Both the position numbers and the translations under genes were made by a program. This document shows positions 1 to 12,200 of a DNA stretch of 63,255 nucleotides, piece by piece. Numbering within the stretch: position 1 is the stretch's first letter; every line of letters begins with the position of its first letter. Under the pieces are notes generated by a model, which was not told the origin of the DNA, did no database searches, and worked only from the letters and a program-made list of their open reading frames with translations. Source of the DNA: Chrysochromulina tobinii (taxonomy: Eukaryota; Haptophyta; Prymnesiales; Chrysochromulinaceae). The stretch covers positions 1 through 63,255 of the forward strand of contig JWZX01003271.1 in assembly GCA_001275005.1 (NCBI GenBank), in the 5' to 3' direction.

Positions 1-258
1 TGAACGTCTTGTTGCCGTGGTTGCGGTTGTTGTTCGTCAGGCGCCACTCGAGCTTCAACGCGGGGTAATCCGCCGGCATGATGTATGTGGTCGGGAAGAA
101 TTTGTACGGCTTGCCGCACGCGAGGAGCATCTTGTTGAGGTTGCGCGCGGTGCCCGCCTTGCGCACCAGCTCAAGCATGCCCGGGAAGTGGTTGATCTTC
201 TGCATGCGCCCCAGCTGGCCCACACGCTTGTTGGTCACCGCCCGGTCTGTCCAGCACA
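1..258 (-). CDS. Tubulin tyrosine ligase-like (TTLL) protein, partial and truncated
   Basis: Reading the minus strand from about base 258 down to base 1 gives an open frame that matches the start of the TTLL catalytic domain: a WTD motif, then KINHFPGM, then a RNLNKML segment, then KFFPTTYIMPAD. In TTL/TTLL enzymes (ATP-grasp ligases that add tyrosine, glutamate or glycine to tubulin tails) the same series occurs in the same order, WTD...NHFPGM...FFP.T..LP. The frame continues past base 1, so the C-terminal part lies outside the window. Upstream of the WTD motif no TTLL-like sequence is seen; instead the plus-strand retroelement frame begins. Either the gene was interrupted by the element or an intron starts here. 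The assignment to TTLL is strong; the subfamily and the substrate cannot be told. Confidence 0.72.
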
Positions 259-3200
259 ACGGTAGCGGCGACGGTAGCGCAGGTACTAACGACCGCGGCG
301 AGGACGGGGGCAGCGGCGACGAAGGCGAGGAGGGCGGATGCGGCGGCAGCAACGGCAACGGCCGCGCCGGTGGCGGCGCCAACATCACGTTCGGCTGCGC
401 CAGCGGCCGCGACGGCGGCGGCGACTACAGGTACGGAGGCGGCGGCGGCGACGGCAGTCGCAGCGCAACGGGTGCGGACGACGCGGGCGCAGGTGGGCGA
501 GGCACGAGCGCGAACAACGGCGAGAGCGACGGCGGCGGCGATGATCGCGGACGCGCCAAAACCCCGAGACGGACGGAGAAAAGGGTTGGCATCCTCCGGA
601 CACTACTCACATTGATGCAACTGGCGGCGGTAGAGATCGGCAACCCGAGGACGCACCGTACACCTCGACGCCCATCCCGCCCACAGGCAGACCAGCACAC
701 CGGGACGCCGGAACGGGCGGCCGCACGGGTCGCGGCGCCGATGGCGATATGGACGGAAGACGGCGGGTCCTACAGGGGAGACGACCGGGGCATCGGGGGC
801 GATGGCCAAGGCGGGCGGGGCGCCGACGACAGCGACCAACACGACGGCGACCGGGGACACGGAGGCGGGGGGTGGCTGGCCACGGTGATCGCACAGATGC
901 TACGCCATCGCCAAGAATCACGGCGTCGCACGAGTATCCTCAACATGGTCGCCCTTAACATTGCCCTATGGCACGGGGCAGCGACGTGGGCGGCGCGAGC
1001 GACGATGGCGGACGTGTACGCATGGGCCATTCGCGCCCCCGCGCATGTGCTGGTGCTCGGCACGGACCCAAGCGGCACCCGCGCGCTGGAACGCGCGGTC
1101 CAAGCGTGGAGGACAGCGACCGCGCAAGCATGCGACGGCGAAGGGGCGCTCATCATCACGGCGACGAGGATAGGGCTAAACGGACCATGGCAGGCAATCT
1201 TCGCGCCCAAGGACGCGGACGCCCACTCCCTCCTGCGCCTCGTGCGACAGGGCGTCACTCTCAGCCGGACGGAGGCGATCGCACAGCTAGCACCGGTCCG
1301 ACACGCTGTCGGCACGGCGCCCGCCATCACATTCATACCCCGCCTCGCTGCAGCGGCGCCATCCGGCGCAGGGCCATCGGGAAACGAACCGACCATGACG
1401 GCCAACGCAAAGGGGAAGCTGCCAGTGCGCCAATCGCGCGATCACCCGCGGGAAGGGCCGGCGGACCCGACGGCCGGACGACGGACAGCCTCTGAAGTTG
1501 CTTGGGCCACGCGGACTATGCAGGAAGAAGGGTACACCGTCACGGGGGGCATCCGACCCCAGGACGCGCGAGCCCTCGCCCGATACGTGTCGACAGGCAC
1601 CGACGACACCGAGCACGCCATGCGCTTCGACGAAGCGGCGATACGAGCGTACATCCAAGAAGTGGGGGGCGGACACGCGGACGATGCGTACACGACCGCA
1701 ATGCTGAAGCGGGCCTTCGCAGAACATGTCCGGCTGCGGCGCGGCGTCGAGTACGCCCACGGGCTCACCCGAGCGTACCTCACGGGTGGGGACACGACGG
1801 CAGACGAACCACAACACGTATGGCCGTTTGACGGCGTCCAATTACGCAGCGATCCGGGGGCGCGTCGACACCACTGCGAATGGGCAGAGGGCGCTACGGG
1901 CACGGTCATACGAAGCGCCGCGCGGGGTGACTGGACAGTGCGCCTCGACGGCACCGGCGCCAGTTACGAGGTGGACGTCCCGGGAACGGCGGTGCACCTA
2001 CTCACAGCGCGTGGATACTCAGCGGGGGACGTGGCCATCGCAGCGCGCGTGATCGGTACGGATCGAACCGCGACCGGGGCATCCGAGTCGACACACACAC
2101 ATAACGCCGTGCTACTCCTGCAGCGCACTCACAACAACGGGGGGAAGGACGTGGCCACATGGACAGCGTATCGCGGGGAAGACATGGCGACGGTGACGGT
2201 TTCGGAGGCCGACCTTCGGCGGGCACCATGGCAGGCGCGATCACGAGAACGCCCGGAAGACTCACCCAAGGGCGGGGAAGCGCTTGTGGCGATGGCGCAG
2301 CGGGCCTATGCAATCACCGGGGAGTGGGGAGAGGATGCGATCACACATATGCGGAGTGCCGCGAGGGGCAAAGGCCTCGCGATCAGCGACTCCGAGGCCA
2401 AGGCGGCGCTCGCGGAAGCGCGGCGCCGATGGCAAGGGGGCCACTCCTGCGCCCGCATGGTCACACTCAACCACGGGGGGATCGTCATGAGACTTCGAGA
2501 AGCAACAGCGGCGACGCCCGGTGTACGCAGAATGGCGACGGCGTCGGACAGCCAAGACACAGCCGCATTGTCCTGGGAGGCCGACGCCCGGCTCTGGAGG
2601 ACGATGCACACCCTTGCCGCCAACAATGACATCGTCATCCTCCAGGAAACACACCTCCCGGAACGGGATCCGGAAGGGCTCAGCTCGCGCGTCAAGCAAG
2701 CGCTCACATGCGGAGAATTCTCGGGGTGGAACGTAGCCGAGTCACCCGCACCCGAGGATGACACATTCGCGGGCATCTTGATGTGGTGGAACGCGGCGAC
2801 GGTGGAGCTGACGGGCATCGAGGTACTCGTGCCGGGACGGCTGCAGCGAGCACGGGTACGCATACGCGCGGACGGCACGGAGCTGTTGGTCGTGAACGCA
2901 TACGTCCCCACGAGACGTGGCAATCCGAACGCACGACAGGCCGCCGTGCTAGAATCCGTCCGGGCGCACATACAAAATGCAATTGACAAGGCCGACGAGG
3001 ACGGCGACGAGATCGCGATTGGAGGCGACCTGCAAGCACAGTCCACGGACGCACTCGACGCGCGCAAGGTCACCGGCAGCAACGAGTACAACGCATGGCT
3101 GGACGCGCTGTGCGCGGACAATTGCCTCGTGAGCGTCGGAGACGACGACCCCACATATAGCGCGGGAGCAGGAGGGCCGCAGACTACCATCGACCACTGG

Positions 3201-6200
3201 CTCGTCAGCTCGGGCCTGACCAGCAGGTCAACCGCGGAAGTGGGGGCCGGTGCGGACGGGCTTGCGGGGGACACGGCAGGCGCACACGGGCACCACTCAC
3301 TCCAGCTCAGCCTCGCGCTGCGCACCGCCGACGCTGAGGAGATGGAAGAAGAGTGGGAACGGCGGGAACCGCAGGTACCGCCTATGGACGAGGACGAATG
3401 GAGCGTCTTCCACGCGAAGGAAGAAGACACAGCGAGGGAGGCGGTGGACACAGCCGACAACGAGCACCGAAAGGAGGTCGAACACAAAGGAATCGGATCG
3501 TTCGGGCTGGCGGCGCGTAGACTGGGGGCCATCGAGGGGGCGCTCAAGGGCCTGGTGTCCGACATACAAGACCTGAGCAGCAAAACGGGTCCCCAACAGG
3601 GCACCAAAATCGGGCGCTTGCACGCGCGGATGCTCAGATGGCGCAGATGGCTACGCATCTGCGACGGCTCGAAGTACTTCCCCGACACGCACCCGATGTT
3701 CCGAACGGACAACTGCGCTGACGTCCTCGGGGACGCGCCAGAGCGCGACGAGTCGGTGCGCAGCGCCATACGAAGCTCGACTCCCGGGGTGCCGCGGCGG
3801 AATGCACTACGGGAGGCGTGCCGCCGCAGGTTCTTACATGCGCGAGACAAGTACGAGAGCGCGGTGACCGCCGGAGCGGTGGACACGGACAGGGTACGTA
3901 CTCGCCTCCTTGAGGACATCAGAAAAGCGGTCGAAGACGGGCGCGACCCGCGGTGGGAATGCTTCCGAGCGGTCGGTAGGGCGAAGGCGGCGCTCGCAGG
4001 CAAACGGACCGCGCCGAGACTGGATCAACCGGGCATGCGCACTATTAAACGCACGGGCGCCACCGTAGCGGAGACGGGCACGGGGCCGGTGCTGCACGCG
4101 ATCCACGACGAAAGCGTCGTCATGCACCAGGAGAGAGGGGCGAGCGCGGCGGGCGCCTTGATCGCGCAAGAGCGCATGGCGGCTGCAGGGCTGCCGGCAC
4201 CGTGGCCACACACGGTACACGAGCGGCGGGAAGACGCGGAAGTCGCAGCGGCAGATGAAGCGCGCGCGATGCACGAGGAGCGCTTGCGAGCAGCGTGGGC
4301 ACAATGGCACGCGGACACGGCGGTGGCGCCGGACGCGACATACGACCCGTGGGAAGCGATCCACACGGCATCATACCCGCCTCTCGTCGACGCCTTGAGG
4401 AAGGAGATGACGATACTCATCACAAACGACGGCATCGATCGCGGCCTCCAACGCTTCAGGGCACGACAGGGGGTCGGGGTGGGTGGATTCTCGGGCATAT
4501 GGGTGGCCCGTGCCAGCGACGCCACGCGACAACGCTACGCGACGGCACTAAGAGACATCGCCGCAGACGTACTCGTCGCCGCCGACGCGCTGGAACGTGC
4601 ACGCAACCCACAGGAAAGACGCGTCGCCGTGGAACTGATACGCGCGGCGGCGCCGCCAGGGTGGACACAGTGGATTATTATGCTCCTCACCAAACCCGGC
4701 AAAGCGCTGGACGTGCTCAGCAAGAGACGGGACATCTGCCTGCAGCCGCACTCGCTCAAGCTGTGCGCAAACGCGGTGGCATCCCACTACGTGGAGCTCC
4801 AGGAGCACGTCCAGCCGGAGGCGAACACTGGATTTCGGGAACGCGGAGCGGCAACGACCACGGCCCTTTGGCTAGGCCTAACCAAGGAAGAGGCGGCGTC
4901 GGAACGGAAGGGGTGGTACTGCGGCTTCGTCGACAAAGGGGGCTTCTTCCAGTCCTGCGTGCGACGAGCCCAGAGGGTCGTCGAAGCACGATTCGGCGTG
5001 CCAACTTCGGTCACCAACCTCATCATGGCTATCCATGAGGCACTCGTGGTCCGCTATGATTCGGGGATGGGAATCACCCACGGCACGGAATCCCACGTGG
5101 GCAACGGTCAGGGCGACTCTATCGCGCCCATGCGGAGTATGATACCACTCGCCATAGAGACGCGCGCGGTTGAGTGGCTCGTAGCGGGGTTTCAGTTCGC
5201 GGCCCCACGTGGTGTCCAACGCACTCGCACTCCACAAGGATGGTTCGCGGACGACGGCGCCTTCGTCGTGGACTCCCTCCGCGCCCTCCAACAGGCTTTC
5301 ACGGTTAGCTCGGCAATGGCGCGCGTCCTGGGATTCACCGTCGGAATCGACGTCGACGCTAAAGGCGTCCCGACGGGCGACAAAACCGGATGGATGGGCA
5401 GCGAGTGGCGCGACGGCCAGTGGGTGGAGGCGGGCGATGCAGTGACCATACGACTCATCGACGGCAGAGCGGTGCCGAGGGTGCAAGGTTACTACAAACA
5501 CCTCGGAATCCGGCAAACGCCCAAAGCCGACTGGGCGGTAGCCCGACAGGTGGTCACGCATCGGTGCGGGGGCATCGCAAGTGCGCTCTCACGCCTCGGC
5601 GTCCTCACGGCGGAGGAATTCATTGACACGGTGGACGCCGCAACCACCACGGTCGTCGCGTACTACGGCGCCGCATTCCCGATAGGCAGAAAGGCGTGCG
5701 AAACGATCGACGTGGCCAAACGACGCGGGCTCGCGCGCATGGGGCACGCAGGAGAACGCACATCCCGATGGCTCGCGCACGCGCCGCGACCGCTCGGACT
5801 CGGCATGGCCATCACGTGGGCACACGCGGCCGCGGCGCTCGTGGTGGAAGTGGACCGGGCCATCAACATGCCCGAGACGGCTCCGGCGCACGTGGCCGTC
5901 ACGAGCAGATTGGCCAAGGAGTTCTGGAGGTGGGGGTGGCGACCCTCTACGGGGGCACAAGTGCCGCTTGCATGGAACCCGACGTGGATCCACGACACGC
6001 TCACGGAGGAAGGCATCATTGAAGCGTGGCAGCTCTATCTGCAGACCGCCAAAGTGCGCACGAGCTCGAGTACCACCGGAAACGGATGCGCCGACGCACT
6101 CGCGCCTAACTACCGACTACCGGACGACCCCCTAGGCGCGGACGCTCCGATCTGGGAAAGAGAAGGGCGTACATACGGCAGGCGCCTGGCCAGACTTGGC

Positions 6201-9200
6201 GGCACCCTGCGCAGGCACTTTCTCGCCGACGACGGCGGATGGCGCAGCGAAAAGGAACTGGGCGAATATCTGGGCCGCGGAGGGCGCATCGTCGGGGGAC
6301 GCAGGATCGGAGCGAAACTTACGACGGCGGAGGCTCAAGAGTACCGCACCCTGCTGCAACAACTACACCCGGACGAGAACGAATGGGCATCGGATCAACG
6401 CCCGGGACCACGGGAGCGGCCAGCCGAAGTGCACGCCGTCGAGGTCCTCAGCGCGGGGGGCAATGAGTATCGCGGCACGGAGTATCTTCTCGAATACAAC
6501 GACGGCACCGTGCGATGGGAACGGCGCCCCAGGGCCATGGCACCGGGGCTGACAAGAAAGATGCGCGCGGCACGGGCACAGCACCTCGAGGAAGGGGAGC
6601 TCACCATTGCGCAACACATCGAGGGACGGCTCGGGGGCACACGCGGCGCACTGTGGCTCGCAACGAAAGCACCGCTATCGGTCGGAGCGCGCCACGTCCA
6701 GGACATCCTCGCCGAGGCGGCCAAGGAACTCGGGGAAGGATGGTTTCGACCCCCGATCGTCGCCGAGCGCACAGCGGCGCGCATGGGGCCTGGAACCGGC
6801 AACGCCCAAGGCGCGCGACTCGCAGCAACGGAGGCTCACGCGGCCGCGGCACGCGCGGACGGGGCGACGGCAGACGGGTCCGAGACGCCGGGCGCACGCG
6901 CCGCCCTCGCGGAAAAGGCAGAGGCCGCGTGGGCGTGGGCAGCAGTGATGGACGTTTACGCAACATCCCTTGAAGCGCCCGCAAACGAAAGGGATGCACG
7001 ACAACAATCCGTGGACAGGGCGTACGCGGAATGGATAGCGGCCTCGGCACGGGCGGCGACAGGGGCAACGGCGCAGGCGGTGATCGAATGGGCGCAGGCG
7101 CTCCCGGAACACGATATGGCGGCCGACACGAACGCCGAGGGCGCATACGCAGCGGCGGAGGCGGACGAGCGATCCCCGGCCAAAAGGTTTCGACCTAGCG
7201 CGCGGCCGGAATGCTTCATGGGATCAGTCGGGCCGGGGGGCGCGGATGGACGCAAACGAAGGCAGCCGTCCCTGGAGCTCTCCGAGGCACAACGGCAAGC
7301 CGCGGGCTCACTACCCCAGTGCATGCCCATACCTGAGGAGAACGACATGGAACAGGACCCGAGGGTGGCGTGGGACGGCACGTGGCGCCAGTGCGGGATG
7401 CACGTGGAACGGGTGGAACGCATGTGGAACATCGCACCGAGGCGGCTGGGATGGAAGCTCACCAGTGAGCAGCTAACGCAGATACAGCGCCAACACGACG
7501 CCGCCCTCGTACGCAAGGCCGCGACCCGCAGGACGCACCACACCAGCGACGCTCACCCAATCGCCGGGACACTGGCGGAAGAGACGCCGACTGCCGAGCA
7601 CGATTCGAGTGCACCCGCGTACGGCACGAACCATCGACAACGACAAATGGCGGAAGCCATGGCCGCAGAGGAGCGCGCGGACGACGCGGCGGACGCCGCG
7701 CTCGAGGACGAGTGGGGGATGACCGATTGGAGCGCGGCGGAGATTGAGGCCGCGGAGCGCGACGCCGCTGCCACAGGCTCGATGGACGACGACACGAGGG
7801 ATGGGTGGGACGCCATAGCGGCCATGGAGGCGTACGAAGACGCGGAGACCGCTGCAGAAGCGTATCTTCGCGAGGATACGGCGGCTCCCCACGGCCGCGA
7901 ACGGGCAGACGGCTTGACCGACGCGCAGCAACGGCACATCGCGACACAACGCGTCCTGGCCCTCGAACGCAAACAGAGACGCGAGGCGGAGGAGTCCCAA
8001 AGCAACGCCGACGCCCTCGCCGCCAAGACGGCGGAGGCGGAGCAGGAATGGCGGCACAGGAAAGCAGAGGCCCTGGAAGCACGACAAGCCGCGAATGCTC
8101 GCATGCTGGCCTCGGAGGGCGCACGCACGCTGAGCTGGGCAACGAACTATCAAGAGGCGTCCTCCAAGGACATGGAGCGTAACGCGGCGGCACGACGCGT
8201 TGATCTCGCACGAGCGGCGGAACAGACGGCCCGCGATGCGTGCGCCCACCTGACGGGAGAGACGACACGGCGCCTTCAAAAGGCGCGCGCAGAGCTCGCG
8301 CGCCTGAAAGGGACTGACGGTGACGAAGCGGGCATCACGGACGCGGAACGAGCCGCCCTCGAACAGGACGAAAGGGAGGACGAGGCGCTACGCGAGACCG
8401 CGCGGCAACAGGCCGCGGCACAAGTTGCAGCGGCGCAGGCCGACCGCGCGAAGCGCGCGAGCGTTGCGGAAACGGCGGACAGACTCAGAGCCGCGCGGGA
8501 AGCAACGACGGAAGCGCTCCACGCAATTAACGGGTCCGAGGCACACGCAAAAAGGCGCGAACGGCAGGAGGGGGAGCGGGCGGAGGAGGAAGCGCGGTAC
8601 GCGCACGTCGAGTACTGGGACACGCTCACGCCGGAGCAGCGAGCGGCAATCCTCGCGAGCCCGACGCTGCGCCTCTGCGTGCGACACCGGGAAATGGAGC
8701 AACGGGAGTCGATGCGCGCCACGGATAGCCGAATCGACATCAGCATGGAGCCCAAGGAGCGCCGCAACATGGACACGGCGCATACGAAACGCGCCGCGGC
8801 CATCGGGCTCGCCATCGAACGACGGTACGGAATAAGGTACGCGTACGCGGTGGACGGCAGCAAGGACGACGCGGAGGCGTGGGGGGAGCACGCGACCGGC
8901 GAACGAGCGGCGGCCTGGGGGGCATGGGACGGGATCACGGCATACGGTGGCGCGCTTCCTCCGGGCACGGGTAACCAGGAAGCCGAACTTTATGCGATTG
9001 AACGTGTCCTGGCACGGCACACGCGGGGCGATCGGATCCTCCTAATGTGCGACTGTCAAGCGGCGCTTGCGTTGATTGAGGCCGCATGGCGAAGCGGCAG
9101 GGCGGGCACGGGGAGCCCCGCGACCGGCAAAACGGGGGGCCTATTGGTCGAAGCGATCATACGGCACCGCCTGCGCATCACGAGCAGAGAAAGGGACGAC

Positions 9201-12200
9201 ACGCCCAGAGGGTGCGTCTGCTTCATGTGGGTCAAAGCTCATGGCGGCGGGGTGGTGCCGAACGCATACGCGGACGCGATCGCCAAGTCATGCCTCACCG
9301 CGGAGGTGGACTACGCCACCGTGGACGACCCATACCGCGCCTTGCCACGGGCGTGCCTCTATATGGCTCAGCCCGAGCCACGAGACGACACATGGGAAAT
9401 GGGGAACCGGCGGTTCTCATGCATCACCGCGGACCGATCCCTCCGCAACCTCATCATCGACGGCATCACGAGACAGGTCATCGCACAACTACCTCGGCAG
9501 TCGCACGCGAAGTGCGACGAGCGCGTAGTCGCGGCGGCGACGTGCACGGGGGGGCGACCTGCGGGAGCGACTACAGGCGCCGGACCGAAACATGGCATGA
9601 CGGAACCGACGGGGACCGGTCGCGCGATGCGACTGCGCTCCGACGACCTACGACAACGTCACGACGAATGCCCACTGTGCAAGGAGCAGGGGCCACATGA
9701 GGGGGTGCACGTCCTGAGGTGCGCCGGGATCCCTCCAGAACACAGAGACGCAGCCGTGACGCAAATGGTGGCCGCGCTCGCCGCGGCCGCGGACTCGCTA
9801 CCGTCGGGGAACCGGCGGGCACCCGCGGAGAACACGCTACAGGCGTGGCGAGAGGCGGCACATCGCGCCGGACAATACGGAGCAGTGGCGGCGCTCGGGC
9901 AGCCACCGACTGGTGAGGAGACCCGCGCACCTCAAAACGCACGCGAGTGGGCGAGATCTGGATGGCGACGAAAGGGCGATCTGTACGAACTCGACCTGCA
10001 CAGCGAGACGGAGAAGGCGGACTGGAGGATCGCGGTGTGGGGCGCCATAGCAGTTCGCAGCGCATACGCGTCCGCCGCCAAGGCGGCCAGCGCGGAACAC
10101 GCCACCGCAGAAGTGAAACAGGCGTGCGAAGAGGCCACACGGCGACTGGAGGACGGTCCCCTCGGTTCGGCGAGTCGCGCCGCGGGGGACGCGGCGGTGG
10201 ACGAACACACAGACGCGCCCCACATCACCCCCAGGACGGACGGGGGAGGCATCGGAGCAGTCCGCCTGCGCTTCACACAGCTCCAACCGCACCACCTCGC
10301 ACACACGCGTGACTGGACAGAGCGCCGCTCGTGGCTGCCCGCGGCGCGCGCAAAGGCCGGGACGACAGCCTGGTCCGCGCATGCACACAGGGGCTTCAGA
10401 TCGGAGGGTGGGGCAGCAGGACGGAAGGAGGAACAGGCGGTAGCCGTGGACGCTCAGGATGCAGTATACAAAATCGCGGCTCCAGCGGCGTGGCCGTGGC
10501 TGGTGGAGTACGAAATGGACGGATACGAAGCGACGCGACCGGACGGGACGGAGGGGGCGCGCACACTCACCACCCTCCGACTCGGACACGCGGAAGGCGC
10601 CAACACAGTGATCGTCAGCACGAGATACGTCCGGGCAAACGGCCAACGCTACCAGGACGGGGGAAACGCGATCACTATAGAGACAGAACTCATGGGGGAC
10701 GCAGACGGGAAAGGCATGCGAGCCATGTTCTGGGACATCGCCCTCGGAGGTCATGAAACGACGCACGGGGCACAGGCGACGGTACGGCGAGCCGCGGCTG
10801 CCGCCGCTTCCAGGTGCCTAGGGGACGCGGACGGCACGCAATGGCGCGCCCTCCGATGCGCGATGGGCGGGGAAATCCCGCCCCCCACAATTTGCGAACG
10901 CATGGAGGCGATACGGGCCCGAAAAGCGGCGGGCGACGCCGCGGCGACCGCGGCTGAGGCCCGCACGAGAGCTGCACTCAACGACGCCCAACACGAACAG
11001 GACCCCACCCCCGCACCGACACGTATCACCAATGGGGCGGAGCGACTGCGGAAGGCGGCGGCGGAGCTCGGGGTCCACGTCGACGCCCCCCGCCAGGCGC
11101 TGCGACGCGCCTACCTCCGGGAGGCTCTAGATGCACACCCAGACAAGGGGGGCAGCGACCTTGCCTTCCAGAAGCTGCGCGAGGCGTTTCAGGAACTGGA
11201 AGGCGCGACGGAGGAAGCGCGCCAGGGTGCCGCGCAGGAGATCCGAGACGGACACGACACGGCGGAGCGGACCCGACACGACGCGAGGCAGGGCACCGAA
11301 CGGGCGGAAGCGCGACTATCGGACGTGATTGCGAAGGCTCGGGCGGCCGCGGCCCAATGTGCGGAGGCCGAGTGGGTCCCGACATGGAAAGCCACGGCAC
11401 AACACCTCCGAGATGCCGGCGGGGCATTCATGCTACTATGGACGCGATACCAAGGATGCGTGATCCGGCATCTGAACGCGCTCGCACGCGAAGTACCTGG
11501 GGCGAATTACAGGACGCATGGAGAACGCCAAGCAGCGGCGGCCGTGGTACGTCGAGCCGAGCAACGCCACGCGAGAGAGTGCGCGAAACAACAAGCGGTG
11601 GACGAAATGCGACGGGCTGAACAACGAGTGCTACACGAGCGCAGAAAAGCGGCGGAGGCGGCGGCGGACTTACTCAGACGCCAGGGCGCGCTGGCGTACG
11701 CTGAGGCTGCGCGCCTGGATGGCGCCACCCTCACACAAGACTACCGCGTCAAACTCCCGTGGGCCATGTGGCCGAAGGAAGCGGAAAGCGAACGGTACGA
11801 ACTGTACGAGATCGCAGAGATCGACACCGAATGCACATACGTGGTGCTGGAGCGCACCGGCGCGAGCTATGCCGAGAGGCGGCGACCGATCCGCAAGGGA
11901 GCTCGACCTCACTGGAACCGCTTCACGGTCGACTGGGATTGCTTCACCGGCGTCCGACGATACGGAACAAATCAGCGGGGCGTCATCATCGTACACGAAG
12001 ACGCGACGGAAGGGACGTCGGCAGAGGATGAGGGCACAGACGAGGAGGAGCGCCAGCAACAAGGACTCGAGGCACGAAGAGCGGCGCACCGCGCGGCGCG
12101 CCTGATGGGGATAGCCCGCGCGACCGACCGCGACGCCGCGAAGCTGCTACATGAGGAGGAACAACTGGGGCGGGGACACACGGCAGCGGAGGACGCGTTA

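Noticed and set aside
2306-4003. Long minus-strand open frame (565 codons) inside the retroelement
   Set aside because: GC-rich coding DNA lacks stops in antisense frames. This one is Ser/Arg-rich with no domain and lies exactly opposite the endonuclease region.
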